Source: a virus. From it: a stretch of DNA of 64,000 nucleotides. Location: positions 1 through 64,000 of the IMG/VR virus record IMGVR_UViG_3300042905_002309; one strand, given 5' to 3'. This document shows, in pieces, positions 55,741-62,480 of the stretch (positions are counted from its first letter, which is position 1; every line of letters starts with the position of its first letter). The notes beneath the pieces were generated by a model. That model was not told where the DNA came from. It searched no databases and was given only the letters and a program-made list of their open reading frames with translations. Made by a program: the position numbers and the translations under genes.

Positions 55741-56367
55741 TTAACCTCTCCAAGTTTTATCAAATGGATCACCCCAATTATTACCAAGTTCTGGTGAATT
55801 TGCTACCATTGTTCCTAATTCCTTCTCTACATATTTAGCAATACAAGATACTTCATCACATTGTGGGAAAGTCTCTTGAACATTTGCCTTTACATATACA
55901 CGAATGATATATGTATATTTAGCACAATGTTCACATTTAGGAGGTTCTATTCCAAAGACATTTACTTCTGGTTTAATTTCACCTAATCCACCACGATATG
56001 GTAACTCATAAAAGAAAATTACACTACTATCAGCAAAATGTGTTACTAATTTATCCATACTATCGAATGAATAATCTTTTGTGTTATATGTCTCATTATT
56101 CATTTTGATAATAGGACCAAATCCTTCACCTACAATAAATATAGTTTTATCAGGATATTTTTCCTTCATTGCTTCTACTAACATATCTTTTGTTACAAGT
56201 TTAGTATATGTTTTATGTGTTACCTTCCATGATAATATTTCATTATCTCGTTTAAGCGAATTAATTTGTTGATATAAATCTTCGATCTGGTATAATAATT
56301 GATTCTCTCTATTATTAAGAGGTGGATTGAATTGTTCCTTAATTAATGCTGTTGTTAGTTCTTTCAT
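55741..56367 (-). CDS. Hypothetical protein with coiled coil and Cys cluster
   Basis: A 208-residue protein. Residues 20-45 form a coiled coil (LLYQIEDLYQQINSLKRDNE). The middle is alpha/beta, and the C-terminal third has PPKCEHCAKYTYII, then FPQCDEVSC, four Cys that may bind zinc. 1 nt upstream of the lipoprotein start. Not recognised. Confidence 0.65.
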   Translation of the reverse strand: MKELTTALIKEQFNPPLNNRENQLLYQIEDLYQQINSLKRDNEILSWKVTHKTYTKLVTKDMLVEAMKEKYPDKTIFIVGEGFGPIIKMNNETYNTKDYSFDSMDKLVTHFADSSVIFFYELPYRGGLGEIKPEVNVFGIEPPKCEHCAKYTYIIRVYVKANVQETFPQCDEVSCIAKYVEKELGTMVANSPELGNNWGDPFDKTWRG

Positions 56368-56368
56368 T

Positions 56369-56773
56369 TTATTCCTTCTTTCTTATTTTACTAAATTCTT
56401 CTTGTGGCTCGATTAATAATACTTTTTCACATTTATCTGAATCTTTATTTATATCACCAATAAATCCCCATTTTTTCATTAGATATGTTTTGTGAAATTC
56501 TGCATAACGTTTTTTGATTTCCGCAATACGTTCTTCTCTAAAATTTCCAAAATAGTATTTCTCTTCGGATTCAAGTATAACTGCTGTTTTTAATCTGTTG
56601 ATATTTTCTTCTTCTGATTCTGGTGTCTTAGTATAATCTAAAACATGTCTCCATTTTTCAACAAGTTGTGATGCTCTTTCAAAATCACACTGGTTTGAAC
56701 ATGTACGAAGTATACTGAGTTCTGTACAATCTTTACCACACCATTCACAATAATCTTGTTTATAATCGTTCAT
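56369..56773 (-). CDS. Zinc-finger protein carrying a copy of the capsid propeptide domain
   Basis: A 134-residue protein. CEWCGKDC and CSNQC (residues 9-29) form a Cys cluster. Residues 31-75 (ERASQLVEKWRHVLDY, then RLKTAVILESEEKYYF) align with residues 10-54 of the major capsid protein of this window (SRATQLLEKWKPVLDY, then RLSTAVLLENQEKYLTE). In the T4 family that capsid region is the propeptide removed by the head protease; the LTE site is lost here. The C-terminal part is basic and helical. It sits in the small-gene operon, 1 gene from the lipoprotein. It may bind scaffold or capsid precursor; function not known. Confidence 0.78.
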   Translation of the reverse strand: MNDYKQDYCEWCGKDCTELSILRTCSNQCDFERASQLVEKWRHVLDYTKTPESEEENINRLKTAVILESEEKYYFGNFREERIAEIKKRYAEFHKTYLMKKWGFIGDINKDSDKCEKVLLIEPQEEFSKIRKKE

Positions 56774-56982
56774 AATACTTCATTTGTAATATCGATATAC
56801 TCACCACGTTTATATGACTCATGCATTTCAATTATTTCTTTGGCAGTTTGTTGTGCGTTTGGTGAACTTGACAAATTTCGTGTAAACCCAAAACCAATGA
56901 TACCATCAGTTTTAAATATTTTTTGAAGTCGTGCTATATAATCAACTTCCGACATTTCTAAATTTACATAGGTTTGTTTCAT
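56770..56982 (-). CDS. Small protein, unknown
   Basis: A 70-residue protein (EVDYIARLQKIFKTDGIIGF, TAKEIIEMHESYKRGEYI). Overlaps both neighbours by ATGA. Not recognised. Confidence 0.6.
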   Translation of the reverse strand: MKQTYVNLEMSEVDYIARLQKIFKTDGIIGFGFTRNLSSSPNAQQTAKEIIEMHESYKRGEYIDITNEVL

Positions 56983-57230
56983 AATTTATTTCCTGTATAT
57001 GGATCAATTGGATCATCTTCAAATAATTCAGGATGTTCTTTTCTAAGATTTCCCATATCTTCTAAATAATCATTACCTATTTTCTCCCAATCTTTACCTA
57101 TTTTTGCCCAATCACTAGTTTCATTTAATACTAAATCTTTAAGAGATTCTTCGCATTTTAATATTTCTACTTCAATAAAATCTGCGATTGGCTTATCTTT
57201 TAATTGTTCGCTGATAATAATTTCGTTCAT
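56979..57230 (-). CDS. Small acidic protein, unknown
   Basis: An 83-residue acidic, Trp-containing protein (IEVEILKCEESLKDLVLNE, KDWEKIGNDYLEDMGNLR, DDPIDPYTGNKL). Overlaps the next gene by ATGA. Not recognised. Confidence 0.6.
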   Translation of the reverse strand: MNEIIISEQLKDKPIADFIEVEILKCEESLKDLVLNETSDWAKIGKDWEKIGNDYLEDMGNLRKEHPELFEDDPIDPYTGNKL

Positions 57231-57232
57231 AA

Positions 57233-57460
57233 TTAACCTTTCAAATGACTATATTTCTTACGCTTCTCACGGATTCGTTGAATCGTTTCAAAGTCGCCTG
57301 TCTGAATAGCAATCTTCAAATCATTGTCTTCTTTGATTCTATCCAATTCATCTTGCCGTTTCTTAGCTTCGGCTAAGTCTTCGGCAGTTGTCTCTTTCTT
57401 CTGTAAGATGAAATTAACAATTCGAACGATCAATTCAATTATTGCTGTTATTAGTTTCAT
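57233..57460 (-). CDS. Small membrane-anchored protein with charged tail
   Basis: A 75-residue protein from MKLITAIIELIVRIVNFILQ, a single hydrophobic helix, followed by a charged coiled coil (EDLAEAKKRQDELDRIKEDN) and a Lys/Arg end. The layout (one N-terminal anchor, long charged tail) is like i-spanins and some holin-associated proteins. Overlaps the upstream gene by 26 nt; start chosen for the hydrophobic helix and AAGCAGAAGAAAA upstream. Assignment as lysis gene is a guess. Confidence 0.55.
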   Translation of the reverse strand: MKLITAIIELIVRIVNFILQKKETTAEDLAEAKKRQDELDRIKEDNDLKIAIQTGDFETIQRIREKRKKYSHLKG

Positions 57461-57731
57461 TTTTCTTCTGCTTGGCCTCAATCTTCATCAATCCTTCATG
57501 AACAAATGCCACAAATGCCTTATGATGATCTTGAAGTGCTATTAATTTATTACCTACATTCATATTCATTTCACTTAATCTCGCAACTTGTCCATATAAG
57601 TTAGCAATCTTGATACTCTTAGCATCCTCTTCACTAATTTCAAGAGATTTCTCTGTAAGAAGTTTTTCAAACTCTACAATATCTAATAAATCTTGTGTCT
57701 TATTAAAAAGATTCTCTTCAAATAAGTTCAT
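57435..57731 (-). CDS. Small helical protein, unknown
   Basis: A 98-residue helical protein (LDIVEFEKLLTEKSLEISEE, IANLYGQVARLSEMNMNVGN) ending in an Asn-rich tail. Overlaps the upstream gene by 14 nt. Not recognised. Confidence 0.6.
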   Translation of the reverse strand: MNLFEENLFNKTQDLLDIVEFEKLLTEKSLEISEEDAKSIKIANLYGQVARLSEMNMNVGNKLIALQDHHKAFVAFVHEGLMKIEAKQKKNETNNSNN

Positions 57732-57942
57732 TTAACTCTTTCTCCCTAGTCTTTGAAGACATCATAATCGTTTTACCAATAGTCGGATGTGTTCGAACCA
57801 AATCACGAATAGCTTTTTGCATTACATATTCAAGATGGTCAAACACATCTGCTGAGACTCTTGTGAATTTCTTCGTTCTAGTGTCTTCTGCAACACTTAG
57901 AACGAATTTCTTACAAGCTGATCTATTGATGAGTGATGCCAT
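57718..57942 (-). CDS. Small protein with histone-fold-like pattern
   Basis: A 74-residue protein: KKFVLSVAEDTRTKKFTRVS, then DVFDHLEYVMQKAIRDLVRT, then HPTIGKTIMMS. The run of helix, RVS loop, long central helix, and GKTI loop recalls small histone-fold and related DNA-binding proteins, and similar small proteins occur in other phages. DNA binding is inferred only. Its ATG overlaps the upstream stop (TAATG). Confidence 0.55.
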   Translation of the reverse strand: MASLINRSACKKFVLSVAEDTRTKKFTRVSADVFDHLEYVMQKAIRDLVRTHPTIGKTIMMSSKTREKELNELI

Positions 57943-58109
57943 TAGCGTTTCTCATTTAAAAGGACTTGGACACTTTGCATATAAGGTTCGTCTTGGATTA
58001 CTTCCTTGATTTGACGTTCCTTCTGTACTGCATTAGACTGTAACCAGCCCACCAAATTGCCTTCTTCAACGATCCACGTTCTTCCACCTGCCATAATTGT
58101 TATTTGCAT
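57942..58109 (-). CDS. 55-aa protein, unknown
   Basis: A short gene (MQITIMAGGRTWIVEEGNLV, then VQKERQIKEVIQDEPYMQSV). It fills the gap between two coupled genes: 1 nt after the stop of 58111 and overlapping the start of 57718 by one base, so it is part of the translational chain. Not recognised. Confidence 0.6.
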   Translation of the reverse strand: MQITIMAGGRTWIVEEGNLVGWLQSNAVQKERQIKEVIQDEPYMQSVQVLLNEKR

Positions 58110-58110
58110 A

Positions 58111-58338
58111 TTATTTCAAACTCCCTGCTTCTTTAATTACTTGACTAACTTCATCTGAAATAGGTTTCTTAGTTTTAACATCCTTCTCAACACGTACACG
58201 TTTCTTCATGTCACGACTTGAGCGTAAAGGCTTACGAGGCACAGGTGAACTATTCTCGAAAGTTCTACCACCACACTGAGGACACTTATCCTTCAACTTA
58301 CACACTTCTGATCCATAACCACAACTTTCACACCACAT
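58111..58338 (-). CDS. Small zinc-ribbon protein
   Basis: A 75-residue protein: WCESCGYGSEVCKLKDKCPQ and CGG give a CxxC/CxxC ribbon in the first 25 residues; the rest is basic (VPRKPLRSSRDMKKRVRVEK). Likely nucleic-acid or protein binding. Not recognised further. Confidence 0.65.
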   Translation of the reverse strand: MWCESCGYGSEVCKLKDKCPQCGGRTFENSSPVPRKPLRSSRDMKKRVRVEKDVKTKKPISDEVSQVIKEAGSLK

Positions 58339-58339
58339 A

Positions 58340-58681
58340 TTATGTTTCCTTTCGCATTTTTAGTATCTTCTGTTTATTAATTTCGTCCAAAACTCTTTGA
58401 TCATAAATAGTCGTAGCAGCTTTTGTTCGCAACATTGCAAACTTCTTGCCAAAAGAATTCACAATAAAGGTTCCAGCTTTAATTTTTACTTCCTTACCCT
58501 TCTGAACTTCATCTACATTCTCAGAAAGGAACTCTAATGTTAAGTCTTTCTTATCAAACTTAATAACCTTGAGCTTCAATCCGTTTACTTCAACGATTTC
58601 ATCAGGCTGAATCAAACAAAATCCTCTAGAATCTTGTTGTTCTTGATTCTCACGCACTTTAATTACATCTTGTTCTTGCAT
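58340..58681 (-). CDS. Small beta-rich protein, unknown
   Basis: A 113-residue protein (FCLIQPDEIVEVNGLKLKVI, LTLEFLSENVDEVQKGKEVK) with a helical C terminus (TIYDQRVLDEINKQKILKMR). Beta-barrel-like in its middle. 1 nt from both neighbours. Not recognised. Confidence 0.6.
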   Translation of the reverse strand: MQEQDVIKVRENQEQQDSRGFCLIQPDEIVEVNGLKLKVIKFDKKDLTLEFLSENVDEVQKGKEVKIKAGTFIVNSFGKKFAMLRTKAATTIYDQRVLDEINKQKILKMRKET

Positions 58682-58682
58682 A

Positions 58683-58988
58683 TTATTTTACCTTTGGTTT
58701 TCTTCCACGCTTTTTAGGAGCTTCCTCAACTTCATTAGATAATAGTTTATCACCCTTTACTGATTTGTCAAGTTTTTTAGCAGCCTTAATAAACTTTTTA
58801 GCTTCTTTAGGGTCTTGAAGATTATTACAAATCTCTCCTAACATATGTACTATCGCATAATTGGTTAAAGCCTTTTCATCTGTAGCAATTTTCTCCAATG
58901 CATACGCACATAATGTCTTTGTCTCTTCATCTGTCAAGTCCATATCATATTCTACCATATCCACAATTCGTTCATTAGTCAAATTCAT
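58683..58988 (-). CDS. Small protein with AT-hook-like tail
   Basis: A 101-residue protein started at 58988 because GAGGAA lies at the right distance; an ATG at 59000 is too close to its own site. Helical body (IVDMVEYDMDLTDEETKTLC, AKKFIKAAKKLDKS) and a C terminus KKRGRKPKVK, whose RGRKP matches an AT-hook core for minor-groove binding. First gene of the 55-59 kb operon, with a host-type promoter upstream. Confidence 0.65.
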   Translation of the reverse strand: MNLTNERIVDMVEYDMDLTDEETKTLCAYALEKIATDEKALTNYAIVHMLGEICNNLQDPKEAKKFIKAAKKLDKSVKGDKLLSNEVEEAPKKRGRKPKVK

Positions 58989-59012
58989 ACCGTTCCTCAT
59001 CTTTCTATTAAG

Positions 59013-59040
59013 AATATAACAAACTTTTAAGTTAAATCAA
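59013..59040 (-). promoter_or_regulatory. Host-type promoter of the small-gene operon
   Basis: Minus strand TTGATT, 16 nt, TATATT, about 24 nt before the ATG at 58988. Confidence 0.65.
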
Positions 59041-59069
59041 GTATAAATCTTGCAAAAACGAGAAATGGT

Positions 59070-59077
59070 TATAAATA
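59070..59077 (+). promoter_or_regulatory. T4-like late promoter
   Basis: Perfect TATAAATA-CTT, ending 9 nt before the ATG at 59087; no ribosome-binding site between. Confidence 0.7.
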
Positions 59078-59086
59078 CTTGTATAT

Positions 59087-59692
59087 ATGAGTGTTATAGA
59101 AACAAATTCGTTGATTGAAGAGTTGAAAAATCTTAATTCTGATTTAAGTGGTGGATTAAAAGATATGAAACGTACTACTATCGATCTAAATAGTAAGTTT
59201 AATAATTCTATTTCAACTATAACACCAATTATAACATCAACCACACCAACAACTAGTTCTATACCTATCTTACCACCAAAACAACCATTAAATATGGATG
59301 GATTAAGTGATTTCGTGTTATCTAAAACAGAAGAATTGGTAATTAATGGATTAGATACTGTTAAAGACCTTCAGCAGACCGTAGGATTAACTATGGACGG
59401 AAAGGTTATCGCCGCCTTTGCAAACGTTATTGCCGCCACTAACACGGCTCTAGCCACTTTAAATGCCATAAATATTGAGCGTAGTAAACAAAAAGCAGCT
59501 AAAGAATTAAAAGAGATGGATATTGCTGCTAAAAAAGCTATTGGACCTGCAAATAATACTAAAAATGTCGTTAATCTCATCGCAAATAGAGAGGTCATAC
59601 TTAAAATGTTAGAGGAAACATCAAATACACCTATAAAAGGGGAAATAATTGATTTGACCTCCGATGATTATAGCGTTCAAAACACTAAATAG
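59087..59692 (+). CDS. Possible small terminase subunit (gp16-like)
   Basis: A 201-residue late protein. The N terminus is helical, followed by a Thr/Pro-rich linker (TSTTPTTSSIPILPPKQP). The core TEELVINGLDTVKDLQQTV, then AAFANVIAATNTALATLNAI and KQKAAKELKEMDIAA, is a helical pair like the central oligomerisation domain of T4-type small terminases. The tail (KGEIIDLTSDDY) is acidic. Length and architecture fit gp16 (164-200), but identity is low by eye and the large terminase is not next to it, so this is tentative. Its TAG stop overlaps the late promoter of the next HNH cassette. Confidence 0.4.
   Translation: MSVIETNSLIEELKNLNSDLSGGLKDMKRTTIDLNSKFNNSISTITPIITSTTPTTSSIPILPPKQPLNMDGLSDFVLSKTEELVINGLDTVKDLQQTVGLTMDGKVIAAFANVIAATNTALATLNAINIERSKQKAAKELKEMDIAAKKAIGPANNTKNVVNLIANREVILKMLEETSNTPIKGEIIDLTSDDYSVQNTK
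59684..59691 (+). promoter_or_regulatory. Late promoter of the second HNH cassette
   Basis: ACTAAATA, overlapping the TAG stop of the previous gene, then GTTAT and the start of the leader RNA. Confidence 0.5.
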
Positions 59693-59695
59693 TTA

Positions 59696-59762
59696 TAGCA
59701 GTAATCAAAGAAGGTATGAACTTCTTTGAAACAGGTGGAGTAATCTACCTACTGTCCTGCTA
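59696..59762 (+). ncRNA. Three-way-junction leader RNA in front of HNH gene (copy 2)
   Basis: Closing stem TAGCAG/CTGCTA, hairpin CAAAGAAG/CTTCTTTG (8 bp) and hairpin AGGTGGA-GTAA-TCTACCT (7 bp with one G-T). Compared with copy 1 at 3725, the junction strings are kept while hairpin stems differ and still pair. Confidence 0.65.
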
Positions 59763-59786
59763 CAGAAGTATTTAAGGAGTAATATC

Positions 59787-60392
59787 ATGAATCAAGTAGA
59801 ATCTACAAAGAAATGTTCAAAATGTCAAAACATTAAACCTTTATCAGAGTTTAGTAAAAATAAGTCACATCATGACGGATATAATAATTACTGTAAATGT
59901 TGTCGTAAACAATATTCTATAGAAAATCGTAATCAAAGACAAAAACATGATAAAAAGTATCAAAATTCGCACTCAATCTCATATAAACAATATCAAAAAC
60001 AATACGGTAAATTATGGCGTGAGATAAATAAAAATAAAAGAACAACACAAGCTAATTTTAGATATAACTCTGATATTAAATTTAAACTTTTACAGATTTT
60101 ACGTAGTCGTATAAATTATGCAATACATAAAAATTCTAAAAATGAACATTCGATTGATTTATTAATGTGTACTGTTAATGAATGGAAAAGGCATCTTGAA
60201 GTGCAATTTGTTAATGGTATGTCTTGGGAAAATTATGGTAATAAAGAAAATCAGTGGTCAGTAGATCACATAATACCATGTAATTTCTTCAATCTAAGTG
60301 ATCCGGTAGAACAATATATGTGTTTTAGATATGAAAATACTAGACCTTTATGGCATATTGATAATTTACGTAAATCTAATAAAATAATTTAA
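59787..60392 (+). CDS. HNH homing endonuclease (free-standing), third copy
   Basis: A 201-residue relative of 3816 and 26314. N-terminal zinc pairs (CSKCQNIKPLSEF and CKCCRKQY), basic linker, then WSVDHIIPCNFFNLSDPVEQ with CFRYENTRPLWHIDNLRKS. Preceded by a late promoter, the three-way-junction leader and TTAAGGAGTAATATC. It follows the putative terminase gene immediately and converges with the methyltransferase gene (overlap 4 nt). Confidence 0.88.
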   Translation: MNQVESTKKCSKCQNIKPLSEFSKNKSHHDGYNNYCKCCRKQYSIENRNQRQKHDKKYQNSHSISYKQYQKQYGKLWREINKNKRTTQANFRYNSDIKFKLLQILRSRINYAIHKNSKNEHSIDLLMCTVNEWKRHLEVQFVNGMSWENYGNKENQWSVDHIIPCNFFNLSDPVEQYMCFRYENTRPLWHIDNLRKSNKII

Positions 60393-61528
60393 ATAGAACC
60401 CTTTTTCCATACCCACATAGGTTCGGCAAAGATACCTTCCTTGTCAGCATTGGTATTTGGTCGTTTAGCCATTCTTAAACCTAATGCACCTTGATATTCT
60501 GAACCTTTAAGTGTGTTAATATAATCGTTCATTGGATCACAAATATGATTAATCGTATGATTTGAGTACACATCTGATATATTGATTATCATATGTCCAC
60601 CTTCTTTTAAATTAACCCAAAAACATCGTATAGATTCAAATAAAAATCCTGCTAACCAATCATCAAGCTTCTTAAATTTCTTAAAAGATTGATCCGCATC
60701 TTGTGTATATCTCTCTATATTGAAATAGGGACACGACGTAAATATTAAGTCTACTTTTTCACCTAATGTTACATCTTCCGCACACCAAGGCAACATTTTA
60801 GCACTCTTATCTTTACATATAGAATTATACATCGTAATCTGGTCATTATATCCAGCAATTAGATTTTTATTTGGATCGATTCCTATATATTCTTTAGCAG
60901 ATGATGCATAAAATCCTGTTAATCTATCACCCCATCCTGATGAAAAATCCAATACAACGCCATTTGGTGCATATCTATTATAAATATATTTAGCTACAGA
61001 TGGTTTAAATTGTGATGCAATATATTTACGCATACCTATAGCTTGTTTAAATGTGCTCATAGTAATACTACCCGTAATCAATCCACTCCAAAAGTAATTC
61101 ATTAATGTAAGCATAAATTTATCATTATTCCATACTCTAATTGGTGATGGTGAATTAATGGAGTCACACGCTAACCTGTTATCCATGTGATAATAGTTAG
61201 AAGCTTGAAGTCCTGCATTGCTACCGTTTAGATATATAAAATTATTAATGTCTTCATACTCCAAAGGCCATTTATAGTCATATCGTGTATGCCAATATTC
61301 ATAATTTTCTATCTTTACACTATCCTCTACAATTAAATTATTGAAATCCTTAATAACTTGGTCAACTGTGGGTTTACTAAATGGTAATGGTATATTATAA
61401 ATACGAATAGCTTTTAACATTTCTAATTTAATTTGATCTTTTGTGTATGTCGTATTGAGAGCATTCCAATATTCATTAGATATATTAAATTCTCCGTCTT
61501 TTATAAAGTTGATATAATTTAATTCCAT
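60389..61528 (-). CDS. DNA methyltransferase-like protein
   Basis: A 379-residue SAM-dependent methyltransferase started at 61528 (MELNYINF). GVVLDFSSGWGDRLTGFYAS (about 215-234) is motif I, EYIGIDPN motif II, and DLIFTSCPYFNIERY contains the catalytic motif IV in the form SCPY instead of the usual (D/N/S)PPY. The layout with a long N-terminal helical part fits phage-borne N6-adenine or N4-cytosine methyltransferases. A host-type promoter (TTGCTT-N16-TATAGT) implies early expression, perhaps protecting DNA from restriction. Target sequence unknown. Confidence 0.78.
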   Translation of the reverse strand: MELNYINFIKDGEFNISNEYWNALNTTYTKDQIKLEMLKAIRIYNIPLPFSKPTVDQVIKDFNNLIVEDSVKIENYEYWHTRYDYKWPLEYEDINNFIYLNGSNAGLQASNYYHMDNRLACDSINSPSPIRVWNNDKFMLTLMNYFWSGLITGSITMSTFKQAIGMRKYIASQFKPSVAKYIYNRYAPNGVVLDFSSGWGDRLTGFYASSAKEYIGIDPNKNLIAGYNDQITMYNSICKDKSAKMLPWCAEDVTLGEKVDLIFTSCPYFNIERYTQDADQSFKKFKKLDDWLAGFLFESIRCFWVNLKEGGHMIINISDVYSNHTINHICDPMNDYINTLKGSEYQGALGLRMAKRPNTNADKEGIFAEPMWVWKKGSI

Positions 61529-61535
61529 GTATATG

Positions 61536-61563
61536 ACTATATCATATATGGTACACAAAGCAA
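61536..61563 (-). promoter_or_regulatory. Host-type promoter of the methyltransferase gene
   Basis: Minus strand TTGCTT, 16 nt, TATAGT, with TGA before the -10 box. Confidence 0.6.
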
Positions 61564-61565
61564 CA

Positions 61566-62360
61566 TTATTCTACATGGTATCTATAATAATATAATCCTA
61601 CTTTATATTTTAAGATTTCTTTATTTTTCTGACAACATTTAACTATATTGGATGTATATGAATTATTTTCCGTTGCTGTATCTTTAATGGTGTCATATAT
61701 TTTAATAACATTTAGTGTTATTGGACAGATTTTATCTATTTTTCTTCTGTTAACTGATGGTTTACCAAAATTAAAATTACCACACCCGCTATTCTTCTCT
61801 GATAAAAATATTAGATACTCGTTAGTAAAGGTTGGTGCCAACGTGCCATTTTTAATCTTTGTTGCTATTCTTTTTAATGTAGCTTCTTTAGTTTTTGGTA
61901 TACCTTTTAAAGCTTGTGATATTTTATTTTTATGTTCTTCTGACATTTTTCCGTTTTTATCTCTACGTTTTGTTGCTAAATAACACTTCATTTTTGTTTC
62001 GTCAGTATGTTTTTTATTTAAATTTATATTTCTTAATTTTTCTTTTGTAGTCTCATTATGTAATCTAGGTGCTATTGGCATATCTACATTATATCCCAAA
62101 TTACGATCAAAACTATTATAATAATTACACCAAAAGGTTTCTCGTTCTTTTAATTGCTCAAATTTACATTCTTCTATAATATCAAATTTAAAATTTTCTA
62201 CCCCATGTTTCGTTATAGAACTTTGTATATATGTAGGATATTTTTTAGGATATTTTTTATGTTCTTTCCATCTACGTAAAATATTATTAGATGAACCTAT
62301 ATAAATCTTATTATTAAGAATGTTTATTATTTTATAAATACCTGTAATTTTTGTTTTCAT
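61566..62360 (-). CDS. GIY-YIG homing endonuclease with NUMOD modules
   Basis: A 264-residue enzyme of the I-TevI/Seg type. GIYKIINILNNKIYIGSS (7-24) is the GIY-YIG catalytic start, NILRRWKEHKK holds the catalytic Arg, and FDIIEECKFEQLKERETFW the catalytic Glu region. MSEEHKNKISQALKG is a NUMOD3 DNA-binding unit, and the C-terminal LNVIKIYDTIKDTATE with SNIVKCC is a NUMOD1-like helix-turn-helix. The start at 62360 lies 5 nt after a perfect TATAAATA, so translation should begin at the first base of the late mRNA. Located downstream of the capsid gene and its tandem terminators. Confidence 0.9.
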   Translation of the reverse strand: MKTKITGIYKIINILNNKIYIGSSNNILRRWKEHKKYPKKYPTYIQSSITKHGVENFKFDIIEECKFEQLKERETFWCNYYNSFDRNLGYNVDMPIAPRLHNETTKEKLRNINLNKKHTDETKMKCYLATKRRDKNGKMSEEHKNKISQALKGIPKTKEATLKRIATKIKNGTLAPTFTNEYLIFLSEKNSGCGNFNFGKPSVNRRKIDKICPITLNVIKIYDTIKDTATENNSYTSNIVKCCQKNKEILKYKVGLYYYRYHVE

Positions 62361-62365
62361 ATAAC

Positions 62366-62373
62366 TATTTATA
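62366..62373 (-). promoter_or_regulatory. T4-like late promoter of the GIY-YIG gene
   Basis: Perfect TATAAATA on the minus strand, then GTTAT-ATG. Confidence 0.7.
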
Positions 62374-62405
62374 ATGTAATGTTCTAAAGTAAAGTAAAAA
62401 AGTAT

Positions 62406-62436
62406 AAAAAAAGAAGAGGTTATTTCTAACCTCTTC
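62406..62436 (-). terminator. Rho-independent terminator 2 of the capsid gene
   Basis: Minus strand 10-bp hairpin GAAGAGGTTA/TAACCTCTTC with 4-nt loop followed by T7. Confidence 0.85.
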
Positions 62437-62442
62437 GTAAAG

Positions 62443-62466
62443 AAAAGGGTTACTTTCATAACCCCT
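62443..62466 (-). terminator. Rho-independent terminator 1 of the capsid gene
   Basis: Minus strand hairpin GGGTTA/TAACCC with flanking AAGG/CCTT and a short TTTTC run, directly after the capsid stop; with the next hairpin it makes a tandem terminator. Confidence 0.65.
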
Positions 62467-62480
62467 TGATCTACAATGAT

